A stretch of 7,019 nucleotides of DNA from an uncultured Gemmiger sp. (lineage in GTDB: Bacteria; Bacillota; Clostridia; Oscillospirales; Ruminococcaceae), in assembly GCA_944382805.1 (NCBI GenBank), contig CALWNS010000250.1, positions 1 through 7,019 of the forward strand, in the 5' to 3' direction. A program made the position numbers and the translations under genes. This document shows positions 1 through 5,063 of this stretch, piece by piece. The notes beneath the pieces are model-generated. The model was given only the letters and a program-made list of their open reading frames with translations, had not been told where the DNA came from and did not search any database. Each line of letters opens with the position of its first letter. The stretch's first letter is position 1.

Positions 1-220
1 ATTCGGCCGCGCCGCCCGCCAGCCCCAGCGCCCATACGGCCGCCGCGGCCGGGCGCAGCACGCCGGCCAGGCCGCCCGCAAAGCCGGCCAGTACGGCCAG
101 CGCCAGGGCGGCCAGCGGCGCGGCAGCCGGCGGCAGGCCGCCGCGGCGCACCAGCACCACGCACAGCCCAAACAGGCCGGCCAATACGGCCAGCAGCCCG
201 CACAGCGCGCCCCAAGCCAT
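1..220 (-). CDS. Small hydrophobic membrane protein, N-terminal part (3' end outside window)
   Basis: The minus-strand frame is open from an ATG at base 220 to the window edge, giving 73 complete codons. The product starts MAWGALCGLLAVLAGLFGLC. It has a hydrophobic segment at about residues 2-24, a short RRGG turn at 25-28, a second segment at about 33-54, and a third Ala/Leu-rich stretch beginning near 58. This is a multi-spanning membrane protein topology. The start is set by a GGAAGGGGG ribosome site at 229-237, eight bases upstream. The gene follows the aroD stop by 27 bases on the same strand, so it is probably the last seen member of the same operon. I do not recognise the family. The Ala/Gly/Leu-rich composition makes homology guesses unreliable, and the missing C-terminus could change the picture. 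Confidence 0.6.
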   Translation of the reverse strand, partial: MAWGALCGLLAVLAGLFGLCVVLVRRGGLPPAAAPLAALALAVLAGFAGGLAGVLRPAAAAVWALGLAGGAAE

Positions 221-247
221 CGGCGCAGCCCCCTTCCGTGTCTGTTT

Positions 248-1033
248 TTATATGGCCCCGCACCCGGCCAGGGCGGCCAGGGCGGCGCGCAGCGCGGCGG
301 CGTCCGGCTGGCCGGGCGCGCTGGCCGCGCCCGCCGTGCCAAAGCTGGCGCACGCGCCAAAGCTGGCCGCGCACACGCGGGTCACCGCGCCCAGCGGCCC
401 CATGGCCATGGCCAGCAGCGGCGTTTCCGGCCGGCGCCCGGCGGCCAGGGCCGCGGCCTGCAGCAGGCGGGCGGCGTCGGCCGCGGTGTGCGGCATCACG
501 GCCAGCTTGGCCACGTCGGCCCCGGCGTCGGCCATGGCGGTCAGCGTGCCGGCCATGGCGTCGGTGGGCGGCGTGCCGCCAAAATGGTGGGCGCTGAACA
601 CCGCCGCCGCGCCCGCCGCGTGCGCGGCACCCAGCAGCCCGGCGCAAAGCGCGGCCCCGGCGCTGAATTCAATATCCAGCAAATCGAACTGCCCGCGGCA
701 GCTTTCGCACAGCGCCGCCAGGCGGGCGGCGTAGGCCGGCGCGTCCAGGTCGGCCGCGCCGCCCTCGCGCGCGGCGCGCAGCGTGGCCAGCAGCGGGGCC
801 GGCCCCAGCGCGGCGCGCACCGCGCCCACGGCGGCGGCCAGGCCGGCGGGGGAAAGTTCCCCCAGCGCGTCCAGCCGCAGCTCTACAATATCGCCCGCCT
901 GCGCGGCCCGCACCGCCAGGGCGGCGGCCTGCTGCGGCGTGGCGGCAGCCACGGGCACGATCACCCGGCAGCGCGCGGCCCCCGCGCGGCAGGGCGCGGC
1001 CAGCGCCGCCCCGCGCACCACAACGTCCGGCAT
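248..1033 (-). CDS. aroD: Type I 3-dehydroquinate dehydratase (AroD)
   Basis: The 261-residue cytoplasmic enzyme converts 3-dehydroquinate to 3-dehydroshikimate, the third step of the shikimate pathway to chorismate and aromatic amino acids. Type I enzymes work through a lysine Schiff base. All expected active-site residues are visible by motif: E51 and R53 in ELRLD, R86 and E90 in TLRAAREGG, the general base H149 in SAHHF, the Schiff-base K176 in DVAKLAVMP, R219 in VTRV, and S238 and Q242 in ASAPGQ. Length is normal for the family (about 250). The frame is open upstream to base 1138, but that would overlap the flippase gene. The ATG at 1033 has an AAGGAGG site six bases away and is clearly the start. 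It lies 23 bases after the flippase stop, so the two are probably co-transcribed. The numerous alanines reflect the high GC. No other shikimate gene is in the window. Confidence 0.95.
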   Translation of the reverse strand: MPDVVVRGAALAAPCRAGAARCRVIVPVAAATPQQAAALAVRAAQAGDIVELRLDALGELSPAGLAAAVGAVRAALGPAPLLATLRAAREGGAADLDAPAYAARLAALCESCRGQFDLLDIEFSAGAALCAGLLGAAHAAGAAAVFSAHHFGGTPPTDAMAGTLTAMADAGADVAKLAVMPHTAADAARLLQAAALAAGRRPETPLLAMAMGPLGAVTRVCAASFGACASFGTAGAASAPGQPDAAALRAALAALAGCGAI

Positions 1034-1039
1034 AAGCCC

Positions 1040-1046
1040 CCTCCTT
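1040..1046 (-). promoter_or_regulatory. Ribosome binding site fixing the aroD start
   Basis: On the minus strand the sequence reads AAGGAGG followed by six bases and the ATG at 1033. It supports this start over the longer open frame reaching 1138, which would add 35 residues of non-family sequence and overlap the flippase gene. Confidence 0.85.
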
Positions 1047-1056
1047 TTTGTGCTTT

Positions 1057-2490
1057 TTAACTCTTTTTCAGTTTGCGGAACACCATGCCCAGCAGCTTTT
1101 GCGCCATGCTGTATATTTCGCGGAAGTTCACCCCGCACACCAGCGCCGTCAGCAGCGTGACCGGCAGCACCCAGCTTTTAACAAAGAACAGCGCGGCGAT
1201 CTCGGCCAAAATCAGCGCCAGGTTCAGCAGCATCCGCCCGGCGTGGAAGTCGATGACCAGCAGCCCGCGGGTGGAGCGCGCGCGCAGCAAAAACACCAGC
1301 AGCAAAGAAAGGAAACTGGCCGAAGTGACCCCCACCGGCCCGAACCACAGGATGAACACAAAGTTCAGCACCAGGTTCAGCGCCGCGCCAGCCAGCATGG
1401 TCACCAGTGAACTGGACGACCGCTTGAACACCACATACACGCTGTTCAAAAAGTTGTTCAGGCAGGTACACATCGAAGCCAGCACCAAAAACGGCACGAA
1501 CTGCCAGGCGTCGTAGTAATCGGCGCGGAAAATGTGCATCAGCGGCCGGCACAGCCAGACGATGCCCGCCGTGCAGCAGAACAAAACGCTGGCGTACACG
1601 CAAAAGATCTTGCTGAAAAACGCCGCGCGGTCCTCCTCCTCGGTCACGGCCGAAAGCTGCCATGCCTCGTAGAAAAACTGCCCCACAAAGGTGATGATCT
1701 GCGGCAAAAAGTACCCGGTGCTCAGCAGCCCGACCCAGGCTTCGCTGCTGCGGCCGCCCACGCCGCCGCACATGGCCTGCACATAAAACTGGTCCGAGGC
1801 GTTGATGATCCAAAAGCTGATCGAAGCCGGGATCATCGGCACGCAGTAGCGCAGCATCTCGCCCCAAAGGGCGCGGTCAAAGCGGCGCGGACGGAAATAG
1901 TCCTTGCACCCGCCGGCCACAAACACAAACACCGCCGAACAGGCGTCCGAACACAGCAGCGCCAGCAGGTAGCCGGCCGCGCCCATGTCCAGCACGCTCA
2001 AAAACAGCAGGTAGAACAAAAGCAGGCTGGCCGTGGTCAGCACGCCGTCCACCGCCACCAGGCGGTTGCGCATCCGCGCGCGGATGAACTGGGTACACAG
2101 CGTGCGCAGGCAGCTGGCCAGCACGCACAGGTACAGCAGCACCAGGTAGCCGGCCGCGTTGGGGATCAGCCGCACCAGCGGCCAGAACAGCACCATCAGC
2201 CCAAAGCCGAGCAGGATGGTCACCAGGCCGTTCATGAACACGCTGGCTTTGTCCTTGCTTTTGTCCAGCCCAAAGCGGATGACCGCAAAGCTCACCCCCA
2301 GGCTGACCACCGGGATCAGCAGGTTGGCCACGCTCTGCATCATTTTGGTCACGCCCAGCACGTCCGGGCTTTCCAGCGCATAGGTCAGGTACGGCTGGAT
2401 GAACAGGCTGACCAGCTTGGAACTGAAGTTCGAAATGGCGAACAGGATGGTGTTGCTTACAAGGGTCGAATATTTTTTGTCGTCAGGCAA
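1057..2490 (-). CDS. Oligosaccharide flippase family protein (Wzx/MATE-like polysaccharide transporter)
   Basis: The 477-residue integral membrane protein has about 12-14 hydrophobic segments spread from residue 11 to 455. It has the arrangement of the MOP-superfamily polysaccharide exporters (Wzx, RfbX, SpoVB/MurJ relatives). The first segment, TILFAISNFSSKLVSLFIQP, and the later stretch at about 253-285 (GLLSTGYFLPQIITF, then FFYEAW) resemble Wzx proteins. Such proteins flip lipid-linked sugar units across the cytoplasmic membrane, but the substrate cannot be read from the sequence. The C-terminus is basic (FRKLKKS). The start is TTG, chosen because AGGAGGT lies seven bases upstream, and no nearby ATG is as well placed. 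The gene begins 15 bases after the metallopeptidase stop. An unusual short Gly/Cys stretch (CGGVGG) occurs near residue 241. The coding DNA is clearly poorer in GC than its neighbours. No glycosyltransferase or polymerase is adjacent. Confidence 0.88.
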   Translation of the reverse strand: MPDDKKYSTLVSNTILFAISNFSSKLVSLFIQPYLTYALESPDVLGVTKMMQSVANLLIPVVSLGVSFAVIRFGLDKSKDKASVFMNGLVTILLGFGLMVLFWPLVRLIPNAAGYLVLLYLCVLASCLRTLCTQFIRARMRNRLVAVDGVLTTASLLLFYLLFLSVLDMGAAGYLLALLCSDACSAVFVFVAGGCKDYFRPRRFDRALWGEMLRYCVPMIPASISFWIINASDQFYVQAMCGGVGGRSSEAWVGLLSTGYFLPQIITFVGQFFYEAWQLSAVTEEEDRAAFFSKIFCVYASVLFCCTAGIVWLCRPLMHIFRADYYDAWQFVPFLVLASMCTCLNNFLNSVYVVFKRSSSSLVTMLAGAALNLVLNFVFILWFGPVGVTSASFLSLLLVFLLRARSTRGLLVIDFHAGRMLLNLALILAEIAALFFVKSWVLPVTLLTALVCGVNFREIYSMAQKLLGMVFRKLKKS

Positions 2491-2497
2491 CGGGCAG

Positions 2498-2504
2498 ACC
2501 TCCT
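2498..2504 (-). promoter_or_regulatory. Ribosome binding site deciding the TTG start of the flippase
   Basis: A perfect AGGAGGT sits on the minus strand between the TGA of the metallopeptidase (2506-2508) and the TTG codon at 2488-2490, with seven bases of spacing. It is the reason for calling a TTG start. Confidence 0.85.
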
Positions 2505-2505
2505 A

Positions 2506-3075
2506 TCAAACGGCGCGCAGCAGCGCCCTGCGGGCCTTGTAGTCGGGCAAAACGGCGGCCACCGCCGCCCAGAACGCCGGGCTGTGGTCGGGGTGGGCAA
2601 AGTGGCAGAATTCGTGCACCACCACATATTCCTGCGCCGGGGCGGGCATGGCGCACAGCCGCCGCGCAAAGGCCAGCGTGCCGGTGCGCAGGCTGCAGGA
2701 ACCCCAGCGCGTTTCCATATCGCGCACCGCCACCCGCGGCATACGCCCGCCCGGGCAGCTGGCGGCAAACAGAGGGAAATACCGCGCGCACAGCGCCTGC
2801 ATCTGCGCCAGGGCCGTGGGCTGGGGCGGCAGTTCCAGCGCCCGGCCGGCGGCCCGGCGCGCGGCGGCGCGGCGCACCGCCCCCTGCACCCAGGCCGCGT
2901 GCGCGGCCACAAAAGCGTCTATGGCGGCGGCGGGGGCGCCGGGCGGGGCCGATACCGCCACGCTGCCGTCCGCCCGCACGCGCAGGTTAAAGTTGCGCAC
3001 GCGCCGCCGCACCAGCATATAGGGCACGCCGCCGGCGCAGCGGGCCTGCGGCGCGGCCATGGTCTTGGCAGCCAA
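2506..3075 (-). CDS. YgjP-type (DUF45/M48-like) zinc metallopeptidase
   Basis: Counted from the TTG at 3075, the protein has 189 residues. The YgjP/DUF45 signature is intact: RWGSC at 123-127 and the zinc motif H154-E155-x-x-H158-x5-H164 within HEFCHFAHPDHSPAFW, with E155 as the expected catalytic base. No signal peptide or membrane segment is seen, so it is probably cytoplasmic. The family is related to the WSS1/SprT-type minimal metalloproteases, but its substrate in bacteria is not established. It is shorter than the usual 230-240 residues, mainly in the N-terminal part. Start choice: GGAAGGGGG at 3083-3091 lies seven bases before this in-frame TTG. The ATG at 3060 is 22 bases from that site and is the alternative (184 residues). 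It is the first gene of the leftward operon, and the flippase follows after 15 bases. Confidence 0.9.
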   Translation of the reverse strand: MAAKTMAAPQARCAGGVPYMLVRRRVRNFNLRVRADGSVAVSAPPGAPAAAIDAFVAAHAAWVQGAVRRAAARRAAGRALELPPQPTALAQMQALCARYFPLFAASCPGGRMPRVAVRDMETRWGSCSLRTGTLAFARRLCAMPAPAQEYVVVHEFCHFAHPDHSPAFWAAVAAVLPDYKARRALLRAV

Positions 3076-3082
3076 AGCCCCG

Positions 3083-3091
3083 CCCCCTTCC
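3083..3091 (-). promoter_or_regulatory. Ribosome binding site favouring a TTG start for the metallopeptidase
   Basis: GGAAGGGGG on the minus strand is seven bases from the TTG at 3075 and 22 bases from the ATG at 3060. The spacing argues for TTG. The same nine bases precede the membrane protein at base 220, eight bases from its ATG, which supports this as a working site in this genome. Confidence 0.6.
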
Positions 3092-3136
3092 GTTAGTTCA
3101 TAGTATGGCCCGGGCGGCCCCCGCGCCATTACCGCT

Positions 3137-3165
3137 ATTGTACACGTTTTTGCGCCGCTTGGCAA
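3137..3165 (-). promoter_or_regulatory. Sigma-A-type promoter for the leftward operon
   Basis: On the minus strand TTGCCA (3165-3160) is followed after 17 bases by TACAAT (3142-3137). Each hexamer matches the sigma-A consensus at five of six positions and the spacer is ideal. Transcription would begin near 3130, giving a leader of about 55 bases before the TTG at 3075. The -35 box overlaps that of the rightward promoter. This is a reading of sequence only. Confidence 0.65.
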
Positions 3166-3188
3166 ATCCTGCCGCAATAAAGTATAAT
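3159..3188 (+). promoter_or_regulatory. Sigma-A-type promoter for the methyltransferase gene
   Basis: TTGGCA (3159-3164) and a perfect TATAAT (3183-3188) are separated by 18 bases. Transcription would start near 3195, giving a short leader of about 24 bases that holds little more than the ribosome site. The -35 box shares five bases with that of the leftward promoter. Confidence 0.7.
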
Positions 3189-3218
3189 AAACGAAAACGG
3201 GGAAGGAGGGGGCGTGCC

Positions 3219-3911
3219 ATGCCCACCGAGATACTGGACAACGGCACCCGGGTGTTCACCGCGCCCGGCGCGGGTTTTGGCAGCGACGCGCTGCTGCTGG
3301 CCCGCTTTGCGCCGCCGCGCCGCGGCGAAACGGCGCCGGACCGTGGCGGCGGCGGCGACATCGTGGCGCTGTGCGGGCACGCCGCCGGCCACCGCGGCCC
3401 CTGCACCGCGCTGGAACTGGACGCGGCGGCGTCGGCTTTGTGCGCGCGGGCCGTGGCGGAAAACGGCCCGGCGGCCGCGCACATCGCCCCGGTATGCGGC
3501 GACCTGCGCGCGTTCTGCCTGCCGGGGCCGGAGCGCGGCCGCTACGACCTGGTGGCCTGCAACCCGCCGTACTTCCGCGGCGGCCGCCCCAGCCCGGACG
3601 CGCGCCGCGCCGCCGCCCGCCACGAGACCGCCTGCACGCTGGCGGACGTGGCGGCCTGCGCCGCGCGGGCGCTGCGCTACGGCGGGCGGCTGGCGCTGTG
3701 CCACCGCCCGGCCGACCTGGCCCGCGTGTGCAGCGTGCTGTGTGCGGCGGGGCTGGAACCCAAGCGCCTGGCCTTTGTGCGCCACGCCCCCGGCGGCGCG
3801 CCCTGGCTCTTTTTGCTGGAGGCGCGCCGCGGCGGCCGCCCCGGCCTTACGGTGGAGCCGGACGTGCTGCTTACCGCCGGGGCGGCCCTGTACGGCCCGC
3901 ATAAAGATTAG
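3219..3911 (+). CDS. TrmN6-like N6-adenine methyltransferase (tRNA1(Val) A37 family)
   Basis: This 230-residue class I SAM-dependent methyltransferase carries the NPPYF motif (residues 115-119) typical of N6-adenine methylation. The N-terminal GFGSDALLLARF (about 19-30) resembles the FGTDAVLLA segment of the TrmN6/YfiC/YabB family, which methylates A37 of tRNA1(Val) in Escherichia coli. Other fold landmarks are ALELD (64-68), whose acidic residue should hold the SAM ribose, GDL (94-96), and a RHET-type segment at 134-137. Motif I is unusual: DRGGGGD (41-47) where the family usually has a DxGxGxG form, so the third glycine is replaced by aspartate. The start is the ATG at 3219, with GGAAGGAGGG at 3201-3210. 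The upstream open frame to 3105 crosses the promoter and is rejected. The gene is very GC-rich. It probably acts on tRNA in the cytoplasm; the exact target is not shown by sequence. Confidence 0.82.
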   Translation: MPTEILDNGTRVFTAPGAGFGSDALLLARFAPPRRGETAPDRGGGGDIVALCGHAAGHRGPCTALELDAAASALCARAVAENGPAAAHIAPVCGDLRAFCLPGPERGRYDLVACNPPYFRGGRPSPDARRAAARHETACTLADVAACAARALRYGGRLALCHRPADLARVCSVLCAAGLEPKRLAFVRHAPGGAPWLFLLEARRGGRPGLTVEPDVLLTAGAALYGPHKD

Positions 3912-3920
3912 GCCGGGGCA

Positions 3921-3949
3921 TGGACGCAGACCACATTCTGTGGTATAAT
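3921..3949 (+). promoter_or_regulatory. Extended -10 promoter ahead of the acyltransferase gene
   Basis: TGG directly followed by TATAAT (3941-3949) makes an extended -10 element. Seventeen bases upstream of the hexamer lies a weak -35, TGGACG (3921-3926, four of six matches). Transcription would start near 3956, about 29 bases before the ATG at 3985. It suggests that the acyltransferase, radical SAM and exported-protein genes can be expressed separately from the methyltransferase. Confidence 0.6.
3930..3944. repeat. Perfect inverted repeat overlapping the acyltransferase promoter
   Basis: ACCACA-TTC-TGTGGT is a perfect six-base inverted repeat with a three-base centre. It occupies the spacer between the -35 and -10 boxes and reaches the first base of the -10 hexamer. 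Its place suits an operator for a dimeric regulator. A hairpin role as a terminator is unlikely because no run of T follows. Short dyads also arise by chance. Confidence 0.4.
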
Positions 3950-3984
3950 AACTTTGGATTCTACCCGCAAAAAGGAGCAAGCCT

Positions 3985-5025
3985 ATGGACCGTCTGCCCG
4001 CACAAGGCCGCCTGCCGGAACTGGACGCGGTGCGCGTGGCGGCCACCGTGCTGATCCTTGCCTACCATTTCATTGCCGAATGCGCCGCCGGCGGCCTGCC
4101 GCTGCCCGCCGCCGCGCCCACGCTGGCCGCCTTTGGGGCCGAGACGGGCATCGAGCTGTTCTTCCTGCTCTCCGGCGCAAGCCTTGTGTGGTCGGGCGCC
4201 GCGCGGCGCGGGCTGCGCCGGTACTATGCCGGGCGCGCGCTGGCCATCTACCCGCCGTTCTGGGTGGGGTTCGCGGCGCTGTTTTTGTACGGCGAGGTGC
4301 TGCACGGCAACAACGCCGCCCTGCCCAAATGGAAGCTGGTGTTTTCGCTCCTGGGGCTGGACGGCTACCTGCTGCCGCTGGGGCCGAACTTTTATAAGAT
4401 CGGCGAATGGTACCTGGGCTGCCTGCTGGTGCTGTACCTTGTGTTCCCGCTGCTGGCGGCCGCGCAGCGCCGCCGCGCGGCCAATACGGCGGCGGGCGCG
4501 GTGCTGACCGTTATCTGGTGCGTGTGGCCGTTCGTCTGCCCCGCCCCGTGGGACGCCGGCCACACCGCCCTGGGCCGGGCGTTCGTGTTCTGGCTGGGGA
4601 TGCAGCTGCCCGCGCTGCTGCGCGCCCCGCGGCGCAAAACCGCCGTGCTGGCGGCCCTGTACGCCGCCGCGCTGGCGCTGCTGCTGGCCGGCGGGCCGTG
4701 GCCGGGGCGGTTCCCCCAGGGCGCGCCGCTGTTTTTGGCGCTTTTGCTGTTCGCGCTGGCGGCGCTGGCCGGCCCGGCGCTGGACCGCCTGCCGGCGGCC
4801 GCGGCCGCGGCGCTGGGCTGGCTTTCCAAACAGAGCTACTGTGTGTTTTTGGTCCACCATGTGTTTTTGACCCTGGTGCTGGTGCCGCTGGCCTTGCGCC
4901 TGGCTTTGCCGCCGGCGGCGCTGTTTGCGCCGTATGCGGTCCTGTGCTTTGCGATGGGGGCCGTGCTGCGCCTGGTCAGCGCCCCCGTGCGCCGGGGCCT
5001 GGCCCGCCTGCTGCGGGCCGCCTGA
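3985..5025 (+). CDS. Acyltransferase family 3 membrane protein (putative O-acyltransferase)
   Basis: The 346-residue, roughly ten-segment membrane protein belongs to acyltransferase family 3 (PF01757). These proteins move acyl groups, often acetyl, onto sugars or other envelope acceptors. The family opening is visible as ELDAVR at 12-17 with the conserved histidine H28 in AYHF. GIELFFLLSG (55-64) matches the usual GVDLFFVLSG, YYAGRALAIYPPFW (80-93) matches the RR-hR-IYPxYW region, GEWYLG occurs at 140-145, and SYCVFLVHH (284-292) matches the C-terminal SYxxYLxH segment. Length is normal for a protein without a fused periplasmic SGNH domain. The ATG at 3985 has AAGGAG seven bases upstream. The acceptor is unknown. 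The gene is followed after 38 bases by the radical SAM gene, and the flippase in the opposite cluster makes an envelope polysaccharide substrate plausible but unproven. Confidence 0.88.
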   Translation: MDRLPAQGRLPELDAVRVAATVLILAYHFIAECAAGGLPLPAAAPTLAAFGAETGIELFFLLSGASLVWSGAARRGLRRYYAGRALAIYPPFWVGFAALFLYGEVLHGNNAALPKWKLVFSLLGLDGYLLPLGPNFYKIGEWYLGCLLVLYLVFPLLAAAQRRRAANTAAGAVLTVIWCVWPFVCPAPWDAGHTALGRAFVFWLGMQLPALLRAPRRKTAVLAALYAAALALLLAGGPWPGRFPQGAPLFLALLLFALAALAGPALDRLPAAAAAALGWLSKQSYCVFLVHHVFLTLVLVPLALRLALPPAALFAPYAVLCFAMGAVLRLVSAPVRRGLARLLRAA

Positions 5026-5040
5026 AAAGCCCCTATTTTT
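4994..5040 (+). terminator. Possible imperfect terminator or attenuator at the end of the acyltransferase gene
   Basis: GGCCCGC (5001-5007) and GCGGGCC (5013-5019) form a perfect seven-base stem with a five-base loop. GGGGC (4994-4998) can pair outside it with GCCCC (5029-5033), which is followed at once by TATTTTT (5034-5040). The nine-base bulge on the 3' side makes it imperfect, and GC-rich coding DNA gives many chance hairpins. If real it would reduce read-through into the radical SAM gene. Confidence 0.25.
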
Positions 5041-5063
5041 ACAAAAAACGGAGTTGTTCGCTC

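Noticed and set aside
1034..1138. Longer aroD start at base 1138
   Set aside because: It would overlap the end of the flippase gene and add sequence unlike the family. The ATG at 1033 has an excellent ribosome site.
1534..3096. Plus-strand open frame of 520 codons opposite the flippase and metallopeptidase
   Set aside because: The product is dominated by His, Gln, Ala and Arg with no recognisable motif, it lacks a ribosome site, and it lies opposite two well supported genes. Long antisense frames are expected in GC-rich DNA.
3101..3111. Tiny leader frame ATG-AAC-TAA on the minus strand ahead of the metallopeptidase
   Set aside because: Two codons without a ribosome site; too short to support as a leader peptide.
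3105..3218. Longer methyltransferase start at base 3105
   Set aside because: This stretch contains the divergent promoters, and the predicted transcript starts near 3195, downstream of that codon.
3961..4860. Minus-strand open frame of 299 codons opposite the acyltransferase
   Set aside because: Gln/Arg/Gly-rich product, no motif, and opposite a gene with clear acyltransferase-3 signatures.
4407..5063. Upstream extension of the radical SAM frame
   Set aside because: The extra 219 residues lie out of frame over the acyltransferase gene and are Arg/Gly/Ala-rich. The ATG at 5064 follows the acyltransferase stop and begins the plausible protein.
5026..5063. Search for a RiPP-type precursor peptide next to the radical SAM gene
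   Set aside because: The 38-base gap is too short for one, and the other side overlaps the exported-protein gene, so no adjacent precursor can be claimed inside this window.
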